Part shown: positions 43,548 through 52,838 of the stretch, piece by piece
Numbering within the stretch: the stretch's first letter is position 1
How the letters are laid out: every line of letters starts with the position of its first letter
Origin: Streptomyces klenkii
Lineage (GTDB): Bacteria; Actinomycetota; Actinomycetes; Streptomycetales; Streptomycetaceae
Direction: 5' to 3'
NCBI RefSeq assembly: GCF_003626645.1
Contig: NZ_RBAM01000018.1
Location: 1 to 64,000 of the forward strand
Length of the DNA: 64,000 bases
Notes under the pieces: model-generated
The model's input: only the letters and a program-made list of their open reading frames with translations
Told to the model about the DNA's origin: nothing
Database searches by the model: none
Position numbers and translations under genes: made by a program

Positions 43548-44482
43548 TCAGCGGACTGCCCATGGCCGTGCCCGAGCCCGGCCTCCCGCCCCGCGTCCGG
43601 ATCCACGAAGTGGGCCCCCGCGACGGCTTGCAGAACGAGAAGGCGGTCGTCCCGGTCGAGGTGAAGGCGGAGTTCATCCGCCGCCTCGCCGCGGCCGGCC
43701 TCGGCACCGTCGAGGCCACGAGCTTCGTGCACCCCAAGTGGGTGCCGCAGCTCGCGGACGCCGAGCGGCTGCTGCCCCTGCTGGACGGCGTGGCCGCCCG
43801 GCTGCCCGTCCTCGTGCCCAACGCCCGCGGCCTGGAGCGCGCCCGCGCCCTCGGCGCCCGCGAGGTCGCCGTCTTCGGCAGCGCCACGGAGTCCTTCGCC
43901 AAGGCCAACCTCAACCGCACGGTCGACGAGTCGCTGGAGATGTTCGCCCCGGTCGTGGCCGAGGCGCGCGAGGCGGGCCTCGCGGTCCGCGGCTATCTGT
44001 CCATGTGCTTCGGCGACCCCTGGGAGGGCGCCGTCCCCCTGGAGCAGGTCGTCCGGGTGGCCCGCCGCCTGCTGGACCTCGGCTGCGGCGAGCTGAGCCT
44101 CGGCGACACGATCGGCGTGGCCACGCCCGGCCACGTCACCGCCCTGCTGACCGCCCTGAATGAGGCGGGCGTGGAGACCGGCCGGCTCGCCGTCCACTTC
44201 CACGACACCTACGGCCAGGCCCTGGCCAACACCCTGGCCGCCCTGCGGCACGGCGTCACCACGGTCGACGCCTCCGCCGGCGGCCTCGGCGGCTGCCCGT
44301 ACGCGAAGAGCGCCACGGGCAATCTCGCCACCGAAGACCTCGTCTGGATGCTCGACGGCCTCGGTATCGACACCGGGGTCGACCTCGGCCTGCTCACCGC
44401 CACGAGCGTGTGGATGGCCGAGCACCTGGGGCGGCCCAGCCCCTCCCGTACCGTCCGTGCCCTCTCTCCACAGGAGTCCTGA
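43544..44482 (+). CDS. Hydroxymethylglutaryl-CoA lyase
   Basis: 312 aa. HMGL/DRE-TIM barrel: VRIHEVGPRDGLQNE (metal-binding GPRDGLQ), HFHDTYGQALANTL and the catalytic GGLGGCPYAKSATGN loop Cys. Cleaves HMG-CoA to acetyl-CoA and acetoacetate, the last leucine step. ATGA overlap with mccA and 3 bp from the next gene show tight coupling. Confidence 0.93.
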   Translation: MISGLPMAVPEPGLPPRVRIHEVGPRDGLQNEKAVVPVEVKAEFIRRLAAAGLGTVEATSFVHPKWVPQLADAERLLPLLDGVAARLPVLVPNARGLERARALGAREVAVFGSATESFAKANLNRTVDESLEMFAPVVAEAREAGLAVRGYLSMCFGDPWEGAVPLEQVVRVARRLLDLGCGELSLGDTIGVATPGHVTALLTALNEAGVETGRLAVHFHDTYGQALANTLAALRHGVTTVDASAGGLGGCPYAKSATGNLATEDLVWMLDGLGIDTGVDLGLLTATSVWMAEHLGRPSPSRTVRALSPQES

Positions 44483-44485
44483 GCC

Positions 44486-45652
44486 ATGCCGCTGGACCAC
44501 CGCCTCACCCCCGAGCACGAGGAACTCCGCCGCACCGTGGAGGAGTTCGCACACGACGTGGTCGCCCCCAAGATCGGCGACTTCTACGAGCGCCACGAGT
44601 TCCCGTACGAGATCGTGCGGGAGATGGGCCGCATGGGGCTGTTCGGGCTGCCGTTCCCCGAGGAGTACGGCGGCATGGGCGGCGACTACCTGGCCCTCGG
44701 CCTGGCCCTGGAGGAGCTGGCCCGGGTCGACTCGTCGGTCGCCATCACCCTGGAGGCCGGCGTCTCGCTCGGCGCCATGCCGGTCTTCCGCTTCGGCACT
44801 GAGGAGCAGAAGCGCGCCTGGCTGCCGAAGATGTGCTCCGGCGAGGTCCTGGGCGCCTTCGGCCTGACCGAGCCCGAGTGCGGCTCGGACGCGGGCGGCA
44901 CGCGCACCACCGCCCGGCTGGACGAGGCCACCGGCGAATGGGTGATCAACGGCACCAAGTGCTTCATCACCAACTCCGGCACGGACATCACCGGCCTGGT
45001 CACCGTCACCGCGGTCACCGGCCGCACGCCCGAGGGCAAGCCGCTGATCTCCTCGATCATCGTCCCCTCGGGCACGCCCGGCTTCACCGTCGCCGCCCCC
45101 TACTCCAAGGTCGGCTGGAACGCCTCCGACACCCGCGAGCTGTCCTTCTCCGACGTCCGCGTCCCGAAGGCCAACCTGCTGGGCGAGGAGGGGCGCGGCT
45201 ACGCCCAGTTCCTGCGGATACTGGACGAGGGCCGGATCGCGATCTCGGCGCTGGCCACGGGCCTGGCGCAGGGCTGCCTGGACGAGTCGGTGAAGTACGC
45301 CAAGGAGCGGCAGGCGTTCGGCCGGCCGATCGGCGCCAACCAGGCCATCCAGTTCAAGCTGGCCGACATGGAGATGCGGGCGCACACGGCGCGGCTCGCC
45401 TGGCGCGATGCCGCGTCCCGGCTGGTGCACGGCGAGCCGTTCAAGAAGGAGGCCGCCCTGGCCAAGCTGTACTCGTCGGAGATCGCGGTGACCAACGCCC
45501 GCGAGGCCACGCAGATCCACGGCGGCTACGGCTTCATGAACGAGTACCCGGTGGCCCGGATGTGGCGCGACTCCAAGATCCTGGAGATCGGCGAGGGCAC
45601 GAGCGAGGTCCAGCGGATGCTGATCGCCCGCGAACTGGGGTTCGCGGGCTAA
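44486..45652 (+). CDS. acdH: Isovaleryl/branched-chain acyl-CoA dehydrogenase
   Basis: 388 aa. ACAD motifs: GLTEPECGSDAGGTRTTA, QIHGGYGFMNEYPVARMWRD and LEIGEGTSEVQRMLIARELG. Context in an MCC/HMG-CoA lyase operon makes isovaleryl-CoA the favoured substrate; homologue AcdH in S. coelicolor acts on branched-chain acyl-CoA. Last gene of the operon, followed by a 114-bp palindromic element and a terminator-like hairpin. Confidence 0.9.
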   Translation: MPLDHRLTPEHEELRRTVEEFAHDVVAPKIGDFYERHEFPYEIVREMGRMGLFGLPFPEEYGGMGGDYLALGLALEELARVDSSVAITLEAGVSLGAMPVFRFGTEEQKRAWLPKMCSGEVLGAFGLTEPECGSDAGGTRTTARLDEATGEWVINGTKCFITNSGTDITGLVTVTAVTGRTPEGKPLISSIIVPSGTPGFTVAAPYSKVGWNASDTRELSFSDVRVPKANLLGEEGRGYAQFLRILDEGRIAISALATGLAQGCLDESVKYAKERQAFGRPIGANQAIQFKLADMEMRAHTARLAWRDAASRLVHGEPFKKEAALAKLYSSEIAVTNAREATQIHGGYGFMNEYPVARMWRDSKILEIGEGTSEVQRMLIARELGFAG

Positions 45653-45688
45653 CGGGGCCGGGCGGCCTCGCCGGCCGACACCCTTCAA

Positions 45689-45802
45689 TCCGCCGCGGCG
45701 GCGCTCAGCCCCCGCGGCGGATTCCGGCGGTGCCGGACCACCGGCCAGGCAGGCTCGGCACCGCCGAGATCCGCCGTAGTGGCTGAGCGCCGCTGCGGCG
45801 GA
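45689..45802. repeat. 114-bp nested palindromic element (MITE/REP-like) after acdH
   Basis: Outer arms of 22 bp (45689-45710 and 45781-45802) match with one mismatch. Inside, ATCCGCCG boxes and the stem CGGCGGTGCCG / CGGCACCGCCG (45725-45766) give a second hairpin. That inner stem also forms the hairpins of the repeats at 10425 and 10595. No coding capacity. Confidence 0.75.
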
Positions 45803-45805
45803 AAG

Positions 45806-45848
45806 AAGAGTGCGGCCCCGTGCTCTTCACACCGGGGCTTGCACTCTT
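45806..45848. terminator. Hairpin between acdH and hexosaminidase
   Basis: AAGAGTGC and GCACTCTT flank an inner CCCCG/CGGGG stem. It lies between two convergent genes and could terminate both. Confidence 0.65.
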
Positions 45849-45883
45849 GATCTGCCGGGCCGGAGCCCGGCCCCGTGACCCGG

Positions 45884-47497
45884 TCACGTCACAAGCCACG
45901 GCACCTGGGGTGAGCGGTAGTACGTGATGCCGAGCTCGTCCCAGCGCGGGCCCTGCGCGGCCAGCCGCACCCGGTAGGCCGCCCAGTCGTGCGTGGCCGG
46001 CGGGGACCAGCCGAGTTCGGCGATGCCCGCCAGCCGCGGGAACGCCATGTACTCCAGCTGCGCGCTCGTGCTGATCGTCTCCGTCCACAGCGGCGCCTCG
46101 ACGCCCGCCACGGCCGCGGCGGGCACGCCCGCCAGGTAGCCGCCGGGGTCCCAGTCGTAGGACTGCCGCACCTCGACCAGGCCCGCCCAGCTCAGGCCCA
46201 GTGGCGTGTCCTTGGTGTACTTCATGTCGAGGTACGCCCGGTCCGCGGGCGAGAGGATCAGCCCCGCGCCCGCCCGCGCCGCGGCGGCGACCCGGTCGCG
46301 CTCGGCAGCGCCCGTACCGCCGTAGCCCCAGTACTGCAAGAGCGCGCCGGGCGCCGGGCGGGCCCCCGCCAGCTGGTGCCAGCCGATGACGGTCTTGCCG
46401 TGCCGGGCGACGACGGGCTGCACCCGGTCCATGAAGGCCGCGTAGTCCGCCGGGCCGGTCGAGTGCGCCTCGTCGCCGCCGATGTGCAGGTACGGCCCCG
46501 GAGTGAGCGCCGCGAGCTCGCCGACGACGTCCTCGACGAAGTCGTACGTGTCCGGCTTCGCCACGCACAGCGAGCTGAAGCCGACCTCCGTGCCCGTGTA
46601 GAGGGGACGCGCGACGCCGTCGCAGTTCAGCCGGGCGTACGAGGCGAGGGCCGCGTTGGTGTGCCCGGGCATGTCGATCTCCGGCACCACGGTGACGTAG
46701 CGGCTCGCGGCGTGCCGGACGATCTCGCGGTAGTCGTCCTTGCTGTAGAAGCCGCCCGGGCCGCCGCCCACCTGCGTGCTGCCGCCGTGCGCGGCCAGCC
46801 GGGGCCACGCGTCGACGGCGATGCGCCACCCCTGGTCGTCGGAGAGGTGCAGGTGGAGGGCGTTGTACTTGTAGAGGGCGAGCTGGTCGACGTACCGCTT
46901 CACCTGGTCGACGGTGAAGAAGTGCCGCGCGACGTCGAGCATCGCGCCGCGGTAGCCGTAGCGCGGCGCGTCGGTGACGACGCCGCCCGCCACGGTCCAG
47001 GGCCCGGGCTGCCGGGCGGTGCTCCCGGCGCGGGCGGGCAGCAGCTGCCGGAGGGTCTGGACGCCGTGGAAGAGCCCGGCGCCCTCCCGTGCGGAGATCG
47101 TCACGGAGCGGGAGGTGACGGACAGCCGGTAGCCCTCGCCGCCGCTCCCGCCCTCCCCCTCGTCGAGCACCAGGCGGATGCCGGGCCCGTCCGTCCCGCC
47201 GGGCAGGACCGGCAGCCGGTAGCCGGTCGAGGGGCGCAGCAGCCCCGCCAGGTAGCCGCCGATCCGCGCGGCCTCCGGGTTGCCGGGCGGCACCCGTACG
47301 GCGGTGCGGGCCGTGATCTCGTACGGGTCCCCGCCGGGCCGCACGGACGCGGGGGCGGGCACGACCTGGCCGAGCGGGGCGGGGCCGCCGGGCTCCGCGG
47401 CCCGGGCCGGGGCGGCCGTCCCGGCGGCCGCGAGGAGCAGCAGGGCGATGCCGGTGGCGGCCAGGCGTCTCGTGGTTGCGAAGCTCGTGCGTCTCAA
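45884..47497 (-). CDS. Secreted GH20 beta-N-acetylhexosaminidase
   Basis: 537 aa. Signal peptide (LAATGIALLLLAAAGTAAPARA), a GH20b N-terminal domain, and a GH20 TIM barrel: RGAMLDVARHFFTVDQVKRYVDQLALYKYNALHLHL split by HLSDDQGWR, VVPEIDMPGHTNAAL and HIGGDEAHS, whose Asp-Glu pair is catalytic by substrate assistance. Releases GlcNAc from chitobiose. TTG at 47497 is the apparent start behind AAGGGA; no ATG/GTG is better placed. Corresponds to hexA near glmS in S. coelicolor (memory). Confidence 0.9.
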   Translation of the reverse strand: MRRTSFATTRRLAATGIALLLLAAAGTAAPARAAEPGGPAPLGQVVPAPASVRPGGDPYEITARTAVRVPPGNPEAARIGGYLAGLLRPSTGYRLPVLPGGTDGPGIRLVLDEGEGGSGGEGYRLSVTSRSVTISAREGAGLFHGVQTLRQLLPARAGSTARQPGPWTVAGGVVTDAPRYGYRGAMLDVARHFFTVDQVKRYVDQLALYKYNALHLHLSDDQGWRIAVDAWPRLAAHGGSTQVGGGPGGFYSKDDYREIVRHAASRYVTVVPEIDMPGHTNAALASYARLNCDGVARPLYTGTEVGFSSLCVAKPDTYDFVEDVVGELAALTPGPYLHIGGDEAHSTGPADYAAFMDRVQPVVARHGKTVIGWHQLAGARPAPGALLQYWGYGGTGAAERDRVAAAARAGAGLILSPADRAYLDMKYTKDTPLGLSWAGLVEVRQSYDWDPGGYLAGVPAAAVAGVEAPLWTETISTSAQLEYMAFPRLAGIAELGWSPPATHDWAAYRVRLAAQGPRWDELGITYYRSPQVPWLVT

Positions 47498-47683
47498 GAG
47501 GAAATCCCTTCGGCGTACCGCTCACGGGAATTCACGCGTACGAACGACCACTTGGGTATCGCCGGCCCCGGCCCGCGTCAAGGTCCGCGGTACGGGCCGA
47601 GGTCCGTGGCGGGATCCGTGCCGGGGTCCGCGCACGTCCTGGTCCGCACCTTCCCGAGCGTACGTGCCTGAGAGAATCCCCCC

Positions 47684-48595
47684 ATGGCTGAGATCCTCCA
47701 GAAGGACGGCACGTGGACCTTCGACGGCGAAACGATACGGATCGTCCCCGGCCGCGAGCGCGGCGTGCACCTGATGCGCCAGACCCTCGGTGAACTGACC
47801 GTTCCGCTGTCCGCCGTGGCGGGGATCGCCCACGAGCCGGGCCGCAAGAGCGGGCGCCTGCGGCTGCGGCTGCGCGACGGGGCGGACCCCCTGCTCCAGG
47901 TCGCGCGGGGCCGGCTGCCGGACGCCGCCGATCCGTATCAGCTGGCGGTGGAGGCCGACCGCGCGGGCGTCGCCGAGTACTTCGTGGACGAGGTGCGCAA
48001 CGCCCTCCTCCTGGACCAGGTGCCGGACGGCCCCTCGGACCGCTACCTCCTGCCCGGCCCGACGCTGCCGCTGTCGGTCGGCGCGGGCGACGGCACGGTC
48101 ACCTTCGACGGCGAGCGGATCCGCCTGGAGTGGAACTGGAAGACCGAGGAGGGCAAGAAGTCCGCCGGTACGCAGTCCCTCGCCCTGGCGGACGTCCGCT
48201 CGGTGGAGTGGATGCCCTCCATGGGCCTGGAGAACGGCTACCTCCGCTTCGTGGTCCTGCGGGAGCCGACCAAGGCCCCGCCCAAGCACGATCCCCATGC
48301 GATCGAGCTCTTCGGCTTCAAGAAGGACCCGCTGATGGCGATGGTGGGCGCCGCCGTCGTGGCCCGGCTGCCGCACCCGTCCGGCGCCGGGGCGCGCGGC
48401 GCGGCCCCCTCGCTCGCCAAGGCCCCGGACGCCCCCGCGGCCCTCGCCGGGCCCGCTCCCGGCGCCCCTTCCGGCGATTCCGATCACGACGCCCTGCTGC
48501 GGCGGCTGCGGGAGCTCGGTGAGCTGCACCGCGCCGGGATCCTGACCGAGGAGGAGTTCACCGCGGCGAAACAGGCCGTATTGAAGCGTTTCTAG
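47684..48595 (+). CDS. DUF4429 domain protein with C-terminal SHOCT motif
   Basis: 303 aa. Two tandem DUF4429 repeats (WTFDGETIRIVPGRERGVHLMRQTLGELTVPL and TVTFDGERIRLEWNWKTEEGKKSAGTQSLAL), an Ala/Pro linker, and a terminal SHOCT helix pair (LLRRLRELGELHRAGILTEEEFTAAK). Such proteins are cytosolic or membrane-attached with unknown role; SHOCT often mediates oligomerisation. Terminator at 48623. Confidence 0.85.
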   Translation: MAEILQKDGTWTFDGETIRIVPGRERGVHLMRQTLGELTVPLSAVAGIAHEPGRKSGRLRLRLRDGADPLLQVARGRLPDAADPYQLAVEADRAGVAEYFVDEVRNALLLDQVPDGPSDRYLLPGPTLPLSVGAGDGTVTFDGERIRLEWNWKTEEGKKSAGTQSLALADVRSVEWMPSMGLENGYLRFVVLREPTKAPPKHDPHAIELFGFKKDPLMAMVGAAVVARLPHPSGAGARGAAPSLAKAPDAPAALAGPAPGAPSGDSDHDALLRRLRELGELHRAGILTEEEFTAAKQAVLKRF

Positions 48596-48622
48596 GCGAT
48601 TCGCGCCCCCATTCCACCCACC

Positions 48623-48642
48623 CCTGCCCGATTTCGGGCAGG
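48623..48642 (+). terminator. Terminator of the DUF4429 gene
   Basis: CCTGCCCGA-TT-TCGGGCAGG, a perfect hairpin followed by ATTCTT, 28 bp after the stop. Confidence 0.75.
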
Positions 48643-48681
48643 ATTCTTGCGAATGTTGTCGATAGCCCTCAGTATCGACGG

Positions 48682-48957
48682 GTGCTCGAACGCCGTATGA
48701 ATCATGACGACCTGGTGGATCACCTGGTGCGCAGCACGCCGCTTCAGCGCGGCGAGGCCGCCCGGGTGGTCCTGGACGTCCTGGCGTACTTCGACGAGAC
48801 GACCGAGAGCTTCGTCCGCCGCCGCCACCGCGAGCTGCAGTCCGGCGGGCTGCGCAACGCGGAGATCTTCGAGCGGATCTCGGCGGAGCTGCCGCACCGT
48901 GCGGTGGCGCCGCCGGAGCTCTCGCTGCGGCAGCTGCGCCGCATCGTCTACGGCTGA
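48682..48957 (+). CDS. Conserved small protein upstream of glmS
   Basis: 91 aa (86 if ATG 48697 is used). MNHDDLVDHLVRSTPLQRGEAARVVLDVLAYFDETTESFVRRRHRELQ is an all-helical, charged sequence reminiscent of HU/actinobacterial DUF-type helical proteins but I recognise no named family. It ends 75 bp before glmS in the same direction and may share its transcript. Start is uncertain (weak ribosome sites for both codons). Confidence 0.65.
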   Translation: MLERRMNHDDLVDHLVRSTPLQRGEAARVVLDVLAYFDETTESFVRRRHRELQSGGLRNAEIFERISAELPHRAVAPPELSLRQLRRIVYG

Positions 48958-49032
48958 GCCGGCAGGAGCGGCGCCGCCACCGCCGCCCGGGCCGCCGGGC
49001 ACCACTGATCATTTCTCTGGGAGGGTCACCAC

Positions 49033-50853
49033 ATGTGTGGAATCGTCGGATACATCGGTAAGCGCGACGTCGCGCCGCTGCTGCTCGAGGGGCTGCAGCG
49101 CCTGGAGTACCGCGGCTACGACTCCGCGGGCATCGCGCTGCACGCCGGCGGCAAGACCGGTGGCCTGAAGTCCGCCAAGGCCAAGGGCCGCGTCCGCGAG
49201 CTGGAGTCCCGCCTTCCCAAGCGCTTCAACGGCACCACGGGCATCGCCCACACCCGCTGGGCCACCCACGGCGCGCCGAACGACGTCAACGCCCACCCGC
49301 ACCTGGACGCCGAGGAGAAGGTCGCCGTCGTCCACAACGGCATCATCGACAACGCCTCCGACCTGCGCACCAAGCTGACGGCCGAGGGCTTCACCTTCGT
49401 CTCCGACACCGACACCGAGGTCCTGGCGCACCTGATCGCCCGCTCCGAGGCCGGCACGCTGGAGGAGAAGGTCCGCGAGGCCGTCAAGCACATCGAGGGC
49501 ACGTACGGCATCGCCGTCCTGCACGCGGACTTCCCGGACCGCATCGTCGTCGCCCGCAACGGCTCCCCCGTGGTGCTGGGCATAGGCGAGAAGGAGATGT
49601 TCGTCTCCTCCGACGTCGCCGCCCTGGTCTCCCACACCCGCCAGGTCGTCACCCTCGACGACGGCGAGATGGCCACCCTGCGCGCCGACGACTACCGCAC
49701 GTACACCACCGAGGGCTCCTCCACCTCGGCCCAGCCGACCACCGTCGAGTGGGAGGCCGAGTCGTACGACATGGGCGGCCACGACACGTACATGCACAAG
49801 GAGATCCACGAGCAGGCCGACGCCGTGGACCGCGCCCTGCGCGGCCGCATCGACGACCGCTTCTCCACCGTGCACCTGGGCGGCCTGAACCTGGACGCCC
49901 GCGACGCCCGCGCCGTGCGCCGCGTCAAGATCCTCGGCTGCGGCACCTCGTACCACGCCGGCCAGATCGGCGCCCAGATGATCGAGGAGCTCGCCCGCAT
50001 CCCCGCGGACGCCGAGCCGGCCTCCGAGTTCCGCTACCGCAACCCGGTCGTGGACCCCGACACCCTCTACATCGCGGTGTCCCAGTCCGGTGAGACCTAC
50101 GACGTGCTCGCCGCCGTCCAGGAGCTCAAGCGCAAGGGCGCCCGCGTCCTGGGCCTGGTCAACGTGGTCGGTTCCGCGATCGCCCGCGAGACCGACGGCG
50201 GCATCTACGTGCACGCCGGCCCCGAGGTCTGCGTCGTCTCCACCAAGTGCTTCACCAACATGGTGGTCTCCTTCGGCCTGCTCGCCCTGCACCTCGGCCG
50301 CACCCGCGACCTGTCCGTCGCCGACGGCAAGCGGATCATCGAGGGCCTGCGCAAGCTGCCCGGCCAGATCGAGGAGATCCTGGCGAACGAGGAGCAGATC
50401 GAGAAGCTGGCCGGCGAGTACGCCGACGCCAAGTCGATGATGTTCATCGGCCGTGTCCGGGGCTACCCGGTGGCCCGCGAGGCCTCGCTGAAGCTCAAGG
50501 AGGTCTCGTACATCCACGCCGAGGCCTACCCCGCCTCCGAGCTCAAGCACGGTCCGCTGGCCCTGATCGAGCCGGCCATGCCGACGGTTGCGATCGTCCC
50601 GGACGACGAGCTGCTGGAGAAGAACCGCGCCGCCCTGGAGGAGATCAAGGCCCGCAGCGGCCGCATCCTCGCCGTCGCGCACCAGGAGCAGGAGAAGGCC
50701 GACCACACGATCGTGGTGCCGAAGAACGAGGACGAGCTGGACCCGATCCTGATGGGCATCCCGCTCCAGCTCTTCGCCTACTACACGGCCAAGGCCATGG
50801 GCCGCGACATCGACAAGCCGCGCAACCTGGCGAAGTCCGTCACCGTCGAGTAG
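49033..50853 (+). CDS. glmS: Glutamine--fructose-6-phosphate aminotransferase (isomerising)
   Basis: 606 aa. N-terminal glutaminase with nucleophile Cys2 (MCGIVGYIGKRDVAPLLLEGL) and HNGIIDN; C-terminal pair of SIS domains (ILGCGTSYHAGQIGAQMIEELA; SQSGETYDVLAA) and the invariant end AKSVTVE. First committed enzyme of UDP-GlcNAc synthesis. GGGAGG precedes ATG. No glmS ribozyme-like leader was noticed in the 75-bp gap. Strong terminator downstream. Confidence 0.96.
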   Translation: MCGIVGYIGKRDVAPLLLEGLQRLEYRGYDSAGIALHAGGKTGGLKSAKAKGRVRELESRLPKRFNGTTGIAHTRWATHGAPNDVNAHPHLDAEEKVAVVHNGIIDNASDLRTKLTAEGFTFVSDTDTEVLAHLIARSEAGTLEEKVREAVKHIEGTYGIAVLHADFPDRIVVARNGSPVVLGIGEKEMFVSSDVAALVSHTRQVVTLDDGEMATLRADDYRTYTTEGSSTSAQPTTVEWEAESYDMGGHDTYMHKEIHEQADAVDRALRGRIDDRFSTVHLGGLNLDARDARAVRRVKILGCGTSYHAGQIGAQMIEELARIPADAEPASEFRYRNPVVDPDTLYIAVSQSGETYDVLAAVQELKRKGARVLGLVNVVGSAIARETDGGIYVHAGPEVCVVSTKCFTNMVVSFGLLALHLGRTRDLSVADGKRIIEGLRKLPGQIEEILANEEQIEKLAGEYADAKSMMFIGRVRGYPVAREASLKLKEVSYIHAEAYPASELKHGPLALIEPAMPTVAIVPDDELLEKNRAALEEIKARSGRILAVAHQEQEKADHTIVVPKNEDELDPILMGIPLQLFAYYTAKAMGRDIDKPRNLAKSVTVE

Positions 50854-50938
50854 TCCCCGCGGGGCCCGCCGCGGCGGCGGGCCTCCCGAAGCCCTCTCGT
50901 ACCTGTCCGCACCTGTCCGCGACAGGTCCGAGAGGAAA

Positions 50939-50978
50939 CGGCCTTCCCGCACGTGCCACCACGCGCGCGGGAAGGCCG
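50939..50978 (+). terminator. glmS terminator
   Basis: CGGCCTTCCCGC and its exact complement GCGGGAAGGCCG across 16 bases, then CTTTCC. Confidence 0.75.
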
Positions 50979-51177
50979 CTTTCCCATGCGCCGGCGTTCG
51001 CCCTCGCGCCGGCGGGGATGCCGCCGCTTCCGGGAACCGTCACCTCCCGTACGGCAGCACGCCATCGGGCGGTTCCTACCCGCCCGCGCGGCGCGATCCA
51101 CCCCCTACGCGCGGGTAGATTCACGGGCCGTCAAGTCCGGGGCAGGAGTCATCACCCGTCCAGGGTGAGGAAGTCGG

Positions 51178-51699
51178 CTACGGAATAACGACGACGGGAC
51201 GCTGGGCCCGCCGGGCCAGCCGGCCCGCCACCGAGCCGAAGATCCGCCCGACCAGGCCGTGCGTCGAGCCGACGACGATCGCGTCGGCCGCGTACTCCCG
51301 GCCGACCTCCTCCAGTTCGTGGCAGATGTCGCCGCCGCGCTCGACGAGGATCCACGGCACCTCCGACAGATAGTCCGCACAGGCCAGTTCCAGGCCCAGG
51401 ACCTCGGTGCGGTGGTCGGGGACGTCCACGAAGACGGGCGGCTCGCAGCCCGCCCAGACGGTGGTCGGCAGCCTGTTGGCCACATGGACGATGATCAGCC
51501 CGGAGCCGGAGCGCCGGGCCATCCCGATTGCATACGCAAGCGCTCGCTCGCTGGACGTGGAGCCGTCGAAGCCCACCACGACGCCGTGCTGGAACGCCGG
51601 ATCGCAGGAATGGCGTGTTTCTTCCGCCGCTTCGGGGTGCGCCGCGTGATCGGCGACCCGCTTGCGGTCCGCAGGTTCGGAGAATTCGTGACCGGCCAT
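51178..51699 (-). CDS. Universal stress protein (UspA family)
   Basis: 173 aa. Usp fold starting VVVGFDGSTSSERALAYAIG; nucleotide-binding pattern G-x2-G-x9-G-S in GSTHGLVGRIFGSVAG at the C-terminus, so ATP binding is expected. N-terminal 37 residues are His/Glu-rich and not conserved. Monocistronic. Distinct from the adpA region genes. Confidence 0.87.
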   Translation of the reverse strand: MAGHEFSEPADRKRVADHAAHPEAAEETRHSCDPAFQHGVVVGFDGSTSSERALAYAIGMARRSGSGLIIVHVANRLPTTVWAGCEPPVFVDVPDHRTEVLGLELACADYLSEVPWILVERGGDICHELEEVGREYAADAIVVGSTHGLVGRIFGSVAGRLARRAQRPVVVIP

Positions 51700-52081
51700 C
51701 GGTATCTCGGCGAAGGGTGTCCTCGGGCGGAGGGAGAGTCGGCGGGTGTGCTCCCCCGGGGTCGGATCTTGGAGGCAAAATCCGTCCGGGATTCATCTTT
51801 TCAATCACTTACCCACCAGGGTACGGCGACACTCGCCGCCTGCCCAGAGTCCGACCGGCGGCTCGGAGCCAGGGGTCGCACGGGCGTGGCACGCGGTGCC
51901 CGCCCGGACCGCCGGTGGGCCGTAAGGCGGGCGGGCGTTCCCCGGAGCATGCACGAGGGCGGCCCGTAGCGCAATGCCCCGACCGCGCTCCGGGCGTACT
52001 CCCGATGCGCTCGGCGCAGTGACCGAGGGCCCCGGCCGGGCGTTGTACCACCGCCAGCCCGCCGCCCCCAGGGAGCGCTCC
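51700..52081. other. Intergenic stretch, divergent promoters of usp and a small membrane protein gene
   Basis: 382 bases. Contains the AT-richer piece near 51790-51825 that probably holds the usp promoter. Open frames here are compositional. No repeat or operator seen. Confidence 0.3.
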
Positions 52082-52414
52082 GTGCCCGGAACCCGTGACC
52101 ACGCCCGCGACGGCGCCCCGCCGCAGGACTCCCCCGATCCGGTGAGCGACGTGGTCCGCTGGGCCGCCTTCAGCTGCGTGCTCGTCCCCGTGACCCTGTT
52201 GATCTGCGGGCAGTCCTTCGGCGGCGCCGCGGGCACGGCGGCCGGGCTCGTCGCCGTCACATGCGCCTGCCGCGCCCTGCTGCGGCAGGCGGAGCGCAGT
52301 GCGGCCAGGGCGCTCGCGGAGCAGACGCTCCCGCACCGCGGACGACACGGCCGGACGGGCTCGGGGACGCACCGCGGGGGGCGTCACACCGGCGGCGCAG
52401 CGCCGGTCGACTGA
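52082..52414 (+). CDS. Small membrane protein, function unknown
   Basis: 110 aa from GTG 52082, which follows GGGAG by 7 bp. One or two hydrophobic helices (VVRWAAFSCVLVPVTLLICGQS and AAGTAAGLVAVTCACRALL) and a basic, His/Gly/Arg-rich tail. A longer frame from 51974 is open but lacks a ribosome site. The position just upstream of adpA is typical for a hypothetical gene in Streptomyces, and no family is recognised. Confidence 0.6.
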   Translation: MPGTRDHARDGAPPQDSPDPVSDVVRWAAFSCVLVPVTLLICGQSFGGAAGTAAGLVAVTCACRALLRQAERSAARALAEQTLPHRGRHGRTGSGTHRGGRHTGGAAPVD

Positions 52415-52838
52415 CCCCTGCGGAGGCCGTGCGCCGGCGTCTCAGCGGGGGACGGCCGAGGGCTGTTTGACACTTTCGCACACCCGCACCCACCACTTTT
52501 CAGCCAACTTCAGTCCGAACCCCATACCTTGGCTTGAGACCCCCCTAACAGCCGGTCGACCAGCAAGGAAAGGACCGTGGAGGGCGGTTGCACCCTACGG
52601 GGATTGGGCATGGGCGAGAGGCGTACTTTTCACCGAGGCCTGCAAGTGCAACGCTTCGTGATCGAACGCTTCGCGCCAAGTTGCCATGTCGACTTAGAGC
52701 CGAGTGGTGAACTGGTCACTGCGTCTCCATTCGACGCAGTAGATTCGATCTTGGCCATGACCGGCGGGGGAACCGTTCAGGACCGAGGGGAAACGTGCAG
52801 GACCGAGAGGACTCGACCGCCGAGGGGGGCTTAGCGCC
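52415..52838. promoter_or_regulatory. Long adpA upstream region
   Basis: 424 bases between the small membrane gene and adpA. Composition is distinctly less GC-rich near 52480-52760. AdpA genes usually have long leaders and several regulator sites. I found no 22-bp ARE of the kind at 2892 or 6153 and no exact TGGCSNGWWY box. A G-rich ribosome site (GGGGGG near 52826) precedes ATG. Confidence 0.45.

Noticed and set aside
48958..49032. glmS ribozyme in the leader
   Set aside because: The 75-bp gap is too short and lacks the conserved core; such ribozymes are not expected in Actinobacteria.
51974..52081. N-terminal extension of the small membrane protein upstream of adpA
   Set aside because: No ribosome site before it, Pro/Arg-rich, whereas GTG 52082 has a well-spaced GGGAG.
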